A program made the position numbers and the translations under genes. A stretch of DNA of 64,000 bases from Flavobacterium sp. Its GTDB lineage: Bacteria; Bacteroidota; Bacteroidia; Flavobacteriales; Flavobacteriaceae. Shown here piece by piece: positions 8,321 through 17,141 of this stretch. The DNA lies in contig JAQSDU010000019.1 in NCBI GenBank assembly GCA_029946065.1, forward strand, positions 310,001 to 374,000, given 5' to 3'. Numbering within the stretch: position 1 is the stretch's first letter; the number at the start of each line of letters is the position of its first letter. The notes under the pieces were generated by a model that had not been told where the DNA came from, did not search any database, and saw only the letters and a list, made by a program, of their open reading frames with translations.

Positions 8321-8342
8321 TTGATAAAAAACAAAACTCCGG
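8321..8342 (+). repeat. 22-bp direct repeat, copy 1
   Basis: Identical over 22 bp to 8440-8461 (word TTGATAAAAAACAAAACTCC plus GG), where the second copy forms one arm of the rpoD terminator. The 97 bp between them contain a palindrome, GACAGCCAGTGGCTGTC at 8379-8395. Confidence 0.7.
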
Positions 8343-8442
8343 ATACCCGAGCGCTTGCGCATTTGAAATTAAAAGGAGGACAGCCAGTGGCTGTCAGGTA
8401 TTTTTGCATTAGCAAAACACTAAAATCAAACAGTTTTGTTTG

Positions 8443-8477
8443 ATAAAAAACAAAACTCCGGTAATCAGCCGGAGTTT
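8443..8477 (-). terminator. rpoD: Rho-independent terminator of rpoD
   Basis: Minus-strand stem AAACTCCGG / CCGGAGTTT with a 7-nt loop, followed by GTTTTTTATC-type T-rich sequence, 140 bp after the rpoD stop. The upstream arm belongs to the 22-bp direct repeat. Confidence 0.75.
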
Positions 8478-8618
8478 CAATCATCAATCAAAAAACGAAC
8501 AGTTAATCAGACTGTTGTTGTTTTAAATATTTTTAATAACGGGTAACATATTGGATGTGCAAAATACAAATAATTTTTAAACTACCAAATGTTTCTTGTG
8601 ATACAATTGTGATTACCG

Positions 8619-9482
8619 TTATCCAAGGTATGTTTTCAGGATTTTGCTTCTTGAAGTATGTTTCAATCTTCTGATCGCTTTTTCCTTAATTTGTCGTACC
8701 CTTTCTCTTGTAAGATCAAAAGTCTCGCCAATTTCTTCTAAAGTCATTGGATGTTGGTCGCCCAAACCGAAATACAAACGCACAACGTCTGCTTCTCTTG
8801 GGGTTAAAGTTTCTAAAGAACGCTCGATTTCCGTACGTAATGATTCATGAATCAATTCGCGATCCGGATTTGGAGATTCGCCTGAACGCAAAACGTCGTA
8901 AAGGTTAGAATCTTCGCCTTCCACAAGCGGTGCATCCATGGATAAGTGACGGCCAGAGTTTTTCATGCTCTCTTTTACGTCATTTACGGTCATGTCGAGT
9001 TCTTTTGCAATTTCTTCAGCAGATGGCGGACGCTCGTTAGATTGCTCTAATAACGCATACATCTTGTTGATTTTATTGATAGAACCAATTTTGTTCAATG
9101 GCAAACGCACGATACGTGATTGTTCTGCCAAAGCTTGAAGAATCGATTGACGGATCCACCAAACAGCATAAGAAATGAATTTGAAACCACGTGTTTCGTC
9201 AAATCTTTGTGCGGCTTTGATCAATCCTAAGTTGCCTTCGTTGATTAAATCGGGAAGTGTTAGTCCTTGATTTTGGTATTGTTTTGCTACAGAAACCACA
9301 AAACGTAAATTGGCTTTCGTCAATTTTTCTAACGCTTTCTGGTCACCGGCTTTTATCTTCTGAGCCAATTCCACCTCTTCATCAGCGGTGATAAGATCGA
9401 CTTTTCCGATTTCTTGTAAGTACTTGTCTAGGGATGCAGTTTCACGATTCGTTACCTGCTTTGTAATTTTAAGCTGTCTCAT
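8619..9482 (-). CDS. rpoD: Primary sigma factor RpoD (sigma-70, Bacteroidota type)
   Basis: Housekeeping sigma factor of RNA polymerase, 287 residues, short because the N-terminal region 1.1 and the nonconserved insertion are absent, as usual in Bacteroidota. Visible are region 1.2 ([10 protein letters not shown]), region 2 with [31 protein letters not shown] and the -10-recognition segment [17 protein letters not shown], region 3 ([11 protein letters not shown]) and region 4 with the helix-turn-helix [19 protein letters not shown]. It directs transcription from the TANNTTTG promoters seen throughout the window. Its start is preceded by a strong Shine-Dalgarno sequence, which is exceptional in this genome. 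The terminator lies 140 bp downstream. Confidence 0.98.
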   Translation of the reverse strand: MRQLKITKQVTNRETASLDKYLQEIGKVDLITADEEVELAQKIKAGDQKALEKLTKANLRFVVSVAKQYQNQGLTLPDLINEGNLGLIKAAQRFDETRGFKFISYAVWWIRQSILQALAEQSRIVRLPLNKIGSINKINKMYALLEQSNERPPSAEEIAKELDMTVNDVKESMKNSGRHLSMDAPLVEGEDSNLYDVLRSGESPNPDRELIHESLRTEIERSLETLTPREADVVRLYFGLGDQHPMTLEEIGETFDLTRERVRQIKEKAIRRLKHTSRSKILKTYLG

Positions 9483-9490
9483 TTAATTTT

Positions 9491-9496
9491 CCTCCT
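9491..9496 (-). promoter_or_regulatory. rpoD: Strong Shine-Dalgarno site of rpoD
   Basis: Minus-strand AGGAGG ends 8 nt before the rpoD ATG, an ideal spacing. No other start I checked in the window has a comparable site. Confidence 0.8.
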
Positions 9497-9613
9497 GTGT
9501 TATATTAAGTGTACAGTTTATTATACGCAAACAAACGCCAAAAGGTTACAAAACATTTACTATTTTTTTTTGGATGAAGCATAATATGATTACAATAGAT
9601 TAACTTTCGAGAT

Positions 9614-9621
9614 TATTTTTG
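9614..9621 (+). promoter_or_regulatory. -7 element abutting the CDP-alcohol phosphatidyltransferase start
   Basis: TATTTTTG (exact TANNTTTG) ends only 3 nt before the ATG at 9625, implying a leaderless or nearly leaderless mRNA. Confidence 0.6.
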
Positions 9622-9624
9622 TGT

Positions 9625-10230
9625 ATGAAAAAGAGAATTCCGTACCTATTGCTATTGTTTAGGCTGGTTTTAGGGCCTTTTATGATTGCTTATACCTATC
9701 AATACGGAACTTCCGTTCGCGCGGCATTGGTTGTTATGATTGTTCTCGGATTGCTTTCGGATATTTTTGATGGCATCATTGCTCGGAAAGTTGGTGTTTC
9801 ATCCGAAAAATTGCGAAGGCTCGACAGCCAAATCGATGTTGTTTTCTGGCTTTGTGTAGGTTGGTGCGGTTGGATTTTGAATCCGGAAATTGTCATTGAA
9901 AACAAATACTTAATCCTTCTTGTTTTCGTCATGGAAGCACTGACTTATGTTTTTAGTTTTGTCAGATTTGGTAAAGAAACCAGTGCACATGCCTTGTTGT
10001 CCAAACTTTGGGGATTAACATTATTGTCGGTTTTTGTATCGGTTATCGGATTTGGCTATGCCGGAATCCCGTTTTTCATTTGCATAATTGTTGGCATTAT
10101 CGCCCACATCGATGTTTACCTGATTATTTTCTTCTTGCCAAAATGGACGCACGATGTGCCGAGTTCGTGGCATGCGTGGCAATTGCGGAAAGGAAATGTT
10201 ATTGCGAAAAACAAATGGTTTAATGGGTAA
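9625..10230 (+). CDS. CDP-alcohol phosphatidyltransferase family protein
   Basis: Integral membrane enzyme of 201 residues that should transfer a phosphatidyl group from CDP-diacylglycerol to an alcohol. The family signature is at about residues 48-74: SDIFDGIIARK, then RRLDSQIDV. It keeps all aspartates of D-x2-D-G-x2-A-R...D-x3-D but the glycine usually found between the two halves is leucine. Several hydrophobic segments follow (YLILLVFVMEAL, LWGLTLLSVFVSVIGFGYAG, FFICIIVGIIAHIDVYLIIFF). Substrate is uncertain: PgsA-, PssA- or inositol-type members cannot be separated by eye. The start at 9625 (MKKRIPYLLL) is chosen over TTG at 9619. It is convergent with the barrel protein gene and divergent from rpoD. 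Confidence 0.88.
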   Translation: MKKRIPYLLLLFRLVLGPFMIAYTYQYGTSVRAALVVMIVLGLLSDIFDGIIARKVGVSSEKLRRLDSQIDVVFWLCVGWCGWILNPEIVIENKYLILLVFVMEALTYVFSFVRFGKETSAHALLSKLWGLTLLSVFVSVIGFGYAGIPFFICIIVGIIAHIDVYLIIFFLPKWTHDVPSSWHAWQLRKGNVIAKNKWFNG

Positions 10231-10232
10231 TG

Positions 10233-10264
10233 AAACCCGGCTCCGAAACCGAAACCGGGCTTTT
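10233..10264 (+). terminator. Terminator between convergent genes
   Basis: Stem CCCGG / CCGGG with a 14-nt loop containing a CCGAAA repeat, followed by CTTTT. It lies between the ends of the phosphatidyltransferase and barrel-protein genes. Confidence 0.5.
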
Positions 10265-10282
10265 CCAACAACTAAATTCAAA

Positions 10283-11812
10283 TTACAATTTGCAAGTAAG
10301 GCCAAACTGTATGGAGTAAGTCAGCGGCTTAAAGTCTGTATTATTAGAAAAAGGCTTCAACTGGTATTTTATAAGTGGAGAAACATCAAACCGCCAGTTC
10401 TTTGTGAGTTTATAATTGAATACCGCACCCAGATTCCACCCAAAAACAGCACCTTTGGTATTACTGGCTTCCCCAAGATCCAAATCTGACTTTCCGTCTC
10501 CTTTTGCAATAATCTTGCTCTTGTTCAGGAAGTACGCACTAAATCCGGTGAAACCATCTACACCGATTTTACCTTCGTCATTGAATACATAATAGAAATC
10601 TACCGGGATTTCAAAGTAATTGGTTTTTTGTACCAATTTAACTTCTTTAGTGCCTTCAAAATGGGTGTTGAAATTCGTCGTTGCTGAATTAAACGGCACA
10701 TCCACATTGTTGAGCAGGTAAAATCCTGTGTCGTTTGGGAATATGGTTGTCGTATAACCCAAACCCGTCAATATAAATCCGAGGCGAATTCCGATTTTAT
10801 CATTGAACATCGCGCGTCCGTAAAAGCCTGCAGACGCCCTTACATTTCCTTTTTTGTCAAAATTATCGCCACTTTTAATTAGTCCCGAAGATTGTGAGAA
10901 CGAATCATAATAAGTCGGCCCGACAAAAACGCTAACATAAGTTTGGAATTCTTTTTCCTCAACCGGCGGTTTTTGAGGCTTGTATTCCCGTTTTTTCTTT
11001 AAAGTATCGGTTTTCTTTTCAGCTTCTTTTAACGCAACGTTTTGAAGCGAATCCGTGTTCTTGACCGGAAGCTGTTGCACCATCGTATCATTTTTAACCG
11101 CCACTATTATGCCATCTTCGCGCCCGACGATATTCTTGCTTCCGTAATTTTTTGAAGCAATCTTTTTAGACTTGTATGTTTTCTTTTTAGAGGCGATGGT
11201 TCTTTTCTTTTTGGATTTGAATCCCTTTGATGCTAATACTTTTGTACGGATTCTTTTTTTAGATTTCAAGGTTTTTGCATGCTTTGCGCCCGCAAATTTC
11301 GCCCTGCCGGCAGTTGTTTTTTGAATTGTTGCCTTGTTGTTAGCGGCAGCGGTTTTTGTGGTTGTAATTGTAGTCGATTTGCTTTTTCTGACGTAAATCT
11401 TATACTTGGTAACGACTTCATATTCTTCAACTTCATTCGTAGATTTGATCAGTTTTTTGGTAGTTGTGGCTTTTGATTTCGTTATCTTTTTGTTTTTAAA
11501 AGTCGTGTCTGACTCTATTTTACTCTGAAATTCAGTTGTATCGGAAATTACCAACCGACTCTTGTTCTGCTTTGGAGTTGTTACCGGAACATCATCTTTT
11601 CCGGCAGAGAAGAACATTCCCTTTGATGCGGTAATACCCAATAGCAGCATCAAAATTCCAGCCCCGGCAGCAAGGAAGAAAAATACAAATCGTCTTTTTT
11701 TCTTTTTATCTAAGTCGGCATTAATAGCGCTCCACACTGCGTCATTCGGCGTTGTATCCAAATTGTTCAGCTTTTCCCGAAACAGGCGGCCTATATCTTT
11801 TTTATTTTCCAT
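10283..11812 (-). CDS. Membrane-anchored protein with Lys-rich linker and outer-membrane-barrel-like domain
   Basis: Protein of 509 residues with three parts. Residues 1-40 are cytoplasmic and contain the DTTPNDAVWSAINADL motif seen in many Bacteroidota membrane proteins encoded next to ECF sigma factors. Residues 41-62 form one transmembrane helix after a KKKKRR stop-transfer cluster. About 80-270 is a highly basic K/T/S-rich low-complexity linker. From about 285 (YVSVFVGPTYYDSF) to the end (SIQFGLTCKL) alternating hydrophobic residues and a terminal strand resemble an outer-membrane beta-barrel domain. Its start overlaps the ECF sigma gene by 11 bp, so translation is probably coupled and the N-terminus is a candidate anti-sigma segment. 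How one chain could have both an inner-membrane helix and a barrel is unresolved. Confidence 0.8.
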   Translation of the reverse strand: MENKKDIGRLFREKLNNLDTTPNDAVWSAINADLDKKKKRRFVFFFLAAGAGILMLLLGITASKGMFFSAGKDDVPVTTPKQNKSRLVISDTTEFQSKIESDTTFKNKKITKSKATTTKKLIKSTNEVEEYEVVTKYKIYVRKSKSTTITTTKTAAANNKATIQKTTAGRAKFAGAKHAKTLKSKKRIRTKVLASKGFKSKKKRTIASKKKTYKSKKIASKNYGSKNIVGREDGIIVAVKNDTMVQQLPVKNTDSLQNVALKEAEKKTDTLKKKREYKPQKPPVEEKEFQTYVSVFVGPTYYDSFSQSSGLIKSGDNFDKKGNVRASAGFYGRAMFNDKIGIRLGFILTGLGYTTTIFPNDTGFYLLNNVDVPFNSATTNFNTHFEGTKEVKLVQKTNYFEIPVDFYYVFNDEGKIGVDGFTGFSAYFLNKSKIIAKGDGKSDLDLGEASNTKGAVFGWNLGAVFNYKLTKNWRFDVSPLIKYQLKPFSNNTDFKPLTYSIQFGLTCKL

Positions 11813-12350
11813 TGCTTGCGGTGTAATTATGGAATGAATCTTTTGTTTTTATCTTTTCTTTCAAAATTTGCTTGGCACGGTGCAGGTTAGATTTTGATGT
11901 GCCTTCGGAAATCGAGAGCATCGCTGCAATTTCTTGGTGCGAATAATCATCGAGTTCATACAGGCAGAATACCAATCGGTATTGGTTGGGCAAGTCCTGC
12001 ACCAGTTTCAAAATTGCGTCTAAAGAAATATTGAGGTCTTCGGCAGCCACTTCGGTATCTTGAATGTCATCTTTTATCGGAGCCAGTTGAAAGCTTTTCT
12101 TATAGCTGTCGATTGCTTTGTAAATGGTTATGCGTTTCATCCATCCTTCGAAAGAGCCGCTATTATTGAATTTTTTGATATTCGTAAATATTTCAATAAA
12201 GGCGTTGTGCAGATTGTCTTCAGCTTCGGCTTCGTTTCGGCAATACTTCAGGCTAAGGGCAAAGAGTGTTTTCTTGTACAAATTGTACAATTGCTCCTGA
12301 TCCTTTCGGTTTTGCTTGGCACAGCCTTTTATGAGATGGTCTAAATTCAA
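11802..12350 (-). CDS. ECF-type RNA polymerase sigma factor
   Basis: Alternative sigma factor of 182 residues with only regions 2 and 4. Region 2 includes LYNLYKKTLFALSLKYCRNEAEAEDNLHNAF-like sequence (about 22-52) and the -10-contacting GWMKRITIYKAID; region 4 has the helix-turn-helix YSHQEIAAMLSISEGTSKSNLHRAK (two halves, about 142-166). The start is a TTG at 12350: no ATG is in frame upstream and the next internal Met would delete region 2. The gene overlaps the downstream membrane protein by 11 bp, typical of a sigma/regulator pair. A lipoprotein gene ends 48 bp upstream on the same strand and may belong to the same transcript. Confidence 0.93.
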   Translation of the reverse strand: MNLDHLIKGCAKQNRKDQEQLYNLYKKTLFALSLKYCRNEAEAEDNLHNAFIEIFTNIKKFNNSGSFEGWMKRITIYKAIDSYKKSFQLAPIKDDIQDTEVAAEDLNISLDAILKLVQDLPNQYRLVFCLYELDDYSHQEIAAMLSISEGTSKSNLHRAKQILKEKIKTKDSFHNYTASNGK

Positions 12351-12398
12351 CGTCGGTGCTTTATGGTTTAAAACTACATTTTATTTTTGTCAAAAGGC

Positions 12399-13697
12399 TT
12401 AAAAATACCTGACAGCCCTTGTTTTAACAATGTTCGCCGTCGGAATTTTAGAGATGGCATTAACACTTCCATCAACAAAGCTAATGGCTATTGCGTTGTT
12501 GGCATCGAAGGCGGTGGATGACCAATAATAATCTGCCGTGAAATTGCCCAAGGCAGCGAGATGCAAATTTTGGTATGCTGCGAGAAGTTCCTCTTGTGAT
12601 GGCAAAAACCAATCGTCATAACTGTCGAATCCCGTTACATGAAAAGCGACTGCGTTTTTGGCGGCGACAGTACCATTGTTCGCAACATTGCATACGCTGG
12701 GATTCATATAATAATTGTCCAGATTATCATGAAACCCTGCAATTGCAGCACTATTGTAAAGCCCTTTTCCTACGATTACAGCTGTATTTTCAATATCCGA
12801 ACCAAGGCATCCCCATTCAAAAAAACCAGAATCAGTGGTACTGATTTCCATATAACGCCAACCGTGGCTGTAGGCACCTTTGTCATAAAAAACCATGCCG
12901 CCCGCAGGCCCTGTTGCACCAATAGCATAGGGAGTAAGGGTTTCGCACTTTTGCTGCAACACATAATTTTTAGGAAAATTTTCAATGATGATTTTGTCGT
13001 TATTAAAATGTACGCGACGGTCGATATTCCAGTAGTTGGCGGTATCCGAATCGCCTTCGAGATTGATATTGATATGCAGTTCGTTATTGACATAAAGGAA
13101 AGTCCATGTGCCGTTATAGGTTGTGCCATCGAAATCAAAATGAAGCGTTCCATCATTATTGGTATCGAAAATGCCGCCCGAATATTTGTTATCGGCATCT
13201 TCAAAATAAGGAACAATCCAAACGCAATGTGGGCTTCCGCCAAACAATCCGCCACAATAAGAAATGATATCTTCTTTCGAGCAATTGTCTATGGCGATCT
13301 TCAATTCGGTATTGTTGGCAACGCTAAAAACGGTGCCGTCTGCTAAAGTGGTAGCAATCGGATAGCTGATGCTGATGGATTGGTTGTCGGGCAAATCGCC
13401 TAAAAAAGCACTAAAATTATCATCGCCGACAATGGTTATTGTGCCGATTACTTGTAGGTCTGTATCGTAAATTTGCAGTGTCAGTGGATAAATAAAATCG
13501 ATGCAGGTAATTTTTACTAACGGATCATCGCTTGTCGTGGTAACGTTTTGAAGTATTTGATATAAGTCGGAATCTTTTTTGATGACCTCTTCTGCGTTGA
13601 CCAATTTCAGGTTGTCATCTATATCGGTGCAACTGTTGGCGACAAGTATAAAAATACCGAAAACGAGCAAGAGCGTCAATTTTAGTGTAGGTTTCAT
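12399..13697 (-). CDS. Lipoprotein with C-terminal DUF1566/Lcl-like domain
   Basis: Protein of 432 residues exported as a lipoprotein: MKPTLKLTLLLVFGIFILVANSC ends in a lipobox (ANSC). An N-terminal half of unknown fold contains a lipocalin-like stretch (NNDGTLHFDFDGTTYNGTWTF, about 175-195). The C-terminal 150 residues look like the DUF1566 domain found in Legionella collagen-like adhesins: GATGPAGGMVFYDKG, then DDWFLPSQEELLAAYQNL, YYWSSTAFDANNAI and the terminal TRAVRYF. Such domains are carbohydrate-binding or adhesive in other proteins, but the function here is open. No aspartate follows the lipobox Cys+1 position to suggest inner-membrane retention (next residue is T). It is upstream of the ECF sigma factor. 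Confidence 0.82.
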   Translation of the reverse strand: MKPTLKLTLLLVFGIFILVANSCTDIDDNLKLVNAEEVIKKDSDLYQILQNVTTTSDDPLVKITCIDFIYPLTLQIYDTDLQVIGTITIVGDDNFSAFLGDLPDNQSISISYPIATTLADGTVFSVANNTELKIAIDNCSKEDIISYCGGLFGGSPHCVWIVPYFEDADNKYSGGIFDTNNDGTLHFDFDGTTYNGTWTFLYVNNELHININLEGDSDTANYWNIDRRVHFNNDKIIIENFPKNYVLQQKCETLTPYAIGATGPAGGMVFYDKGAYSHGWRYMEISTTDSGFFEWGCLGSDIENTAVIVGKGLYNSAAIAGFHDNLDNYYMNPSVCNVANNGTVAAKNAVAFHVTGFDSYDDWFLPSQEELLAAYQNLHLAALGNFTADYYWSSTAFDANNAIAISFVDGSVNAISKIPTANIVKTRAVRYF

Positions 13698-14020
13698 AGC
13701 ATTTTTTTTAAGCGGTTATAATCAATAGTCCGCAAAAAAGAAAATGGTTGCTTCGGAATAGAAAAAAACAAAATTCACGGTTGCGCAAAGTGTCCCGACT
13801 CTGAGCCACCATAGCTTCCAGCCACCCATCCACTTTTTTTGACAGCTTCCAACCATTTACCAACAAATGTTATCTTAGTAATAAAAACCGCCGTTGTGCA
13901 GCATACAAAGCAGGTGAAATTTGCATTTGATTGTTTATATTTATGACTTCGATGCGATGTAATCAGTGTAAAATTGCAGCATTTTAAGTTTATTTTATCG
14001 GTTAATTATCAAATGTGTTT
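13698..14020. other. Gene-free divergent region
   Basis: Intergenic stretch between divergent genes. It contains a word, GTCCCGACTCTGAGC (about 13792-13806), that recurs in altered form near 26853 (TCTCCCGACTTTGAGC), then the promoter-like repeat at 13829-13892. The remaining 130 bp before the ATG at 14021 are AT-rich with no exact -7 element. Confidence 0.5.
13829..13892 (+). repeat. Duplicated leader/promoter segment, copy 1
   Basis: Nearly identical to 17328-17392: TCCACTTTTTTT, a TTCCAACCATTT core and ACAAATGTTATCTTAGTAAT followed by AAAAACCGC. TATCTTAG resembles the -7 consensus. Copy 1 lies about 140 bp upstream of the ATG at 14021. Confidence 0.75.
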
Positions 14021-15568
14021 ATGAAAAAAATATATCTGTTACTATTAGTTGCACTTACAATTGGTTGTCATGGACAGGAAAAGGTCAAAACCGCTGGGCC
14101 GGAATCGCCCTTCAACAAAGATGATGTAGATAATTTTTTCATTGGAGGCTATGCTATTAATCCGAAATTGAAAGAAATCAATAGAGCGATTGAGACAGGA
14201 GGTGCATCTTGGGACGGAATAGGATGGGTAAAAGCGTCCGAGATTAATTTTGAATCGACAAGCCTCATTTTTATTGGGCATAGTATGATTTTTAAGGAAC
14301 AAATGCCCGCGGGTTGCGATATGAAAACACTCGGCGCCATATCGAGTGAATGGACTACAGCATTTAAAGACAACCATAAAATATATACAGCTCCTTTAAA
14401 TGGCTATCGGGCACAGGCACTTGATATCTCAAATTATAAAGTTTTAAGCAAGCGTTTCTACCAAGATTCCCAAAACAACATTTGGGCGCTATTGGGCGAT
14501 TTGACACAATTGGAGTATAGTTTGCAAAAAATCATCACCAACGAGAAAGTTGATTTTCATACGCTGCAATACCTTACCGGTTATTTTTATGCGGATGAAA
14601 ACGGTTTGTATTACGCATTCAGCGAATCAAATAAACAAAGCTCGGGATACTATTATAACTTAAAAAAGATTTGTGATGACGGAGGTGAAAACACAACGCC
14701 ATTCGTTGCAAAGAATTATTTGGTATATGGAAAATGCGTTTATAGTTTAAAATCAGGCACCCCTTTCAAATTAGACCTCGACGTGAGTAAAATGAAGGAG
14801 ATAAGTGCCGAATTTTCGAGCAACCACAGTTATCTTACCGACGGAAAACGAACGTACAAGGCCAATAATGCCAACAACGGTTATGATACGATTACTAAAT
14901 ACGAACGGCGGTACCAACACCAAGTATTAAACGAGATCTTTACGACAAATGGCATAACGGTACAAAAAATATATTCCGAACAATTGGTGTTCTGCGAAAT
15001 CAACAATACAGATTTAATATTTAGTAACGAAAATCATAAGTCTTGCAATAAACCCCTTAATGAAGGCAGATTGATAAAAACATCTGCCGGTTATTATTGG
15101 CTTGCTGCCGACAGCAATGCTAAAAAAGCTAAAAAGATCAACAATGTTTTCTTTTATAATGTCGCAACAAAGAAAAATGAAGTTTTTGATGCCAATCAAT
15201 TCACCTATTTTAAAGACGGATTTTATCGGTACAAAAACCAATTGTATCGGAAAACGAACTTACTTGCAACAAATTTAGATGTTGAAAAAACCAAGCTGAT
15301 CCAGCAACAAAATGAGGTGTCCAATTTCCTTACCGATGGCAATAATATTTTATATATTGGGAACATTACAGGATATTCTAACAGCACTGTAAAAGGAATT
15401 GAACAAGTAATGCTTACCGACCGAAGTATAAAGAACATTAATATCTCGAACATCAAAATCGCTAACGAAGATGTCTTAATTTTAAATGATGCTGTTGTTG
15501 TAAGTAAAGGCGCTGCAATCTCAATAGCAAAATTAGGTATTGATGTCAAAGTTTATAGCGAAGATTAG
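14021..15568 (+). CDS. DKNYY-type repeat lipoprotein
   Basis: Protein of 515 residues with a short lipoprotein signal (MKKIYLLLLVALTIGC, lipobox LTIGC). The mature chain contains repeated short modules of the form D-x-x-x-x-Y-Y/F, for example DENGLYYAF, DGKRTYKAN, FKDGFYRYKNQLYRK and DGNNILYIG, which match the DKNYY-type repeats that report on surface proteins of Bacteroidota and Fusobacteria. The repeats probably form beta hairpins; no enzymatic motif is seen. The ATG at 14021 is preferred to GTG at 14015. A related-looking but non-lipidated protein follows 42 bp downstream, so the two are probably an operon. Confidence 0.75.
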   Translation: MKKIYLLLLVALTIGCHGQEKVKTAGPESPFNKDDVDNFFIGGYAINPKLKEINRAIETGGASWDGIGWVKASEINFESTSLIFIGHSMIFKEQMPAGCDMKTLGAISSEWTTAFKDNHKIYTAPLNGYRAQALDISNYKVLSKRFYQDSQNNIWALLGDLTQLEYSLQKIITNEKVDFHTLQYLTGYFYADENGLYYAFSESNKQSSGYYYNLKKICDDGGENTTPFVAKNYLVYGKCVYSLKSGTPFKLDLDVSKMKEISAEFSSNHSYLTDGKRTYKANNANNGYDTITKYERRYQHQVLNEIFTTNGITVQKIYSEQLVFCEINNTDLIFSNENHKSCNKPLNEGRLIKTSAGYYWLAADSNAKKAKKINNVFFYNVATKKNEVFDANQFTYFKDGFYRYKNQLYRKTNLLATNLDVEKTKLIQQQNEVSNFLTDGNNILYIGNITGYSNSTVKGIEQVMLTDRSIKNINISNIKIANEDVLILNDAVVVSKGAAISIAKLGIDVKVYSED

Positions 15569-15610
15569 GATCGCTTTTCAAGGGAGAGGAATGATTTAAT
15601 ACCATTAAAA

Positions 15611-17095
15611 ATGAAACCAATAATCAGTATCGGCATTTTCCTGTTTTCGGTCTTTTCTTTTGGACAAAAGCAGCTAAAAATCAAAGATGTAACCTTACAA
15701 GTGATCCAGAGCGGTGAAATCATCGTAACCAAGAACGGCGACTATTTTTATCTAAATATAAACCTGAATTCTGGCGCAGCAGACCCGTCAAAGCAATTTG
15801 AAATTGCACTTCAAAAAATAGCGGCATCCGACATAGCCTATGCGATGAGCAATAATGTTATCGCCCATTCTGATGACATTGTTCCCTACAATTTCAAAAA
15901 ACTGAAATCCCTAAGATTTACTTTTACGAAAGACAGTATAGCACACCAGCTCTATGCCTTGAATGATGAAGCATTAGTGGCACGTTTAAAGCAACTTAGC
16001 GCAAGAAATAAAGGAACAACTATCGAAGATATTTACTTGTATTATGTATTGGATTTGGGCAATAATAAAAAGATTGTGTGTTTTCATGGCGGCTATATCA
16101 TCCCTTTAAAAAGTGGACTGAAAGTTTTTAATTTTCATAACGACGAAGAGGAGGCGTACCAAATGGAAAAGGATGTAAAATTAAAACCCATTGAAATCGC
16201 AACGGGACATTTTACCGATTTATTCAGTTATTATCAGGTGGATACTTTGCCGAACAAAAAAGTAGTTTTTAACAATGTATTCCGAAGCAATGTCTTGCAT
16301 AAATCTTTTGATTCGATTATTAGCAACAGGGAATTCATTGCGGGCTACAACAAGAATAAGATTGAACTGTACAACTACCAATTCAAGAAATTAAAAATAC
16401 CCGATTTAAGAGCAGTAAAACTGCCAAAATATTTTGCCCATGCGCACGTACTTTCAAAGAATACGATAAAAAAAATAAATTTGTTAGGCGGCGAATACCA
16501 CCGTGGCGACGGTAACGATTTTGTGGATTTGTCATTTCAGTTTCCTGACGACGACGCTACTTTTGTCTTAATTAAAAAACCAGATGGCTTTTATATCGCC
16601 GGTGATTTATACAAATTAGTATCAAGTCCTGAACCATTCTACTTGAACCAAGAATCAAAATTATTTCACACCACTGCTGTTGATTCGTTAGAATTTATGA
16701 CTCCGGGTGAATTATTAGACTATTCCGTCGGGCATACTACGATTACATTTGGAACAGAGTCGGGCTATAACAAGAAGCGCCCCGTTTTGATTTTTTCGAG
16801 ATTGAACACCGGGAAATACAACTTAAACACGATGGACTATTTTTTATATGAAAATCCAAGTAGCGCCATCACTGCCATTAACGATGCCTTGCCGAAAGAT
16901 TTAGATTTTGTGGAAAACACCAACGGCGATATTTATCTGATTGCGAAGAATGGACTTTACACCTATTTTCCTATTGTAAAAGAAATTAAGTACAAAGTAT
17001 TAGGAAAATTTAAGGATGATTTTGCACGCTTTGAATTGCCCAATGGCAAAAAAGGATGGCTTGATTTAGATGGGAAAGAGTATCTCGATGAGTGA
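15611..17095 (+). CDS. Secreted protein of unknown function
   Basis: Protein of 494 residues with a signal peptide (MKPIISIGIFLFSVFSFGQ). The mature protein is rich in beta-like segments and aromatic residues; modules such as KPDGFYIAGDLYKLV and NGDIYLIAKNGLYTYF resemble the DKNYY-type repeats of the preceding lipoprotein, and the extreme C-terminus (LPNGKKGWLDLDGKEYLDE) resembles a WG repeat. No catalytic residues can be named. It follows the lipoprotein gene by 42 bp, suggesting co-transcription and a shared surface or envelope role. After the stop comes a repeat-filled spacer of about 300 bp. Confidence 0.72.
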   Translation: MKPIISIGIFLFSVFSFGQKQLKIKDVTLQVIQSGEIIVTKNGDYFYLNINLNSGAADPSKQFEIALQKIAASDIAYAMSNNVIAHSDDIVPYNFKKLKSLRFTFTKDSIAHQLYALNDEALVARLKQLSARNKGTTIEDIYLYYVLDLGNNKKIVCFHGGYIIPLKSGLKVFNFHNDEEEAYQMEKDVKLKPIEIATGHFTDLFSYYQVDTLPNKKVVFNNVFRSNVLHKSFDSIISNREFIAGYNKNKIELYNYQFKKLKIPDLRAVKLPKYFAHAHVLSKNTIKKINLLGGEYHRGDGNDFVDLSFQFPDDDATFVLIKKPDGFYIAGDLYKLVSSPEPFYLNQESKLFHTTAVDSLEFMTPGELLDYSVGHTTITFGTESGYNKKRPVLIFSRLNTGKYNLNTMDYFLYENPSSAITAINDALPKDLDFVENTNGDIYLIAKNGLYTYFPIVKEIKYKVLGKFKDDFARFELPNGKKGWLDLDGKEYLDE

Positions 17096-17114
17096 TGGCT
17101 GATCGGTTCACTAC

Positions 17115-17141
17115 TGTCATTGCGAGGTACGAAGCAATCTC
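17115..17141 (-). repeat. Dispersed repeat (GCCTCGCAATGAC family), inverted copy
   Basis: Reverse-complement of the word at 17226-17252, 84 bp away, so the two copies form an inverted pair with about 25-bp arms. The rest of 17142-17327 has no gene; near 17275-17320 it holds AAAATCCGCGAAAATCCG and a CATCTGTGTGCC word seen again near 19361 and 19668. Confidence 0.75.
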
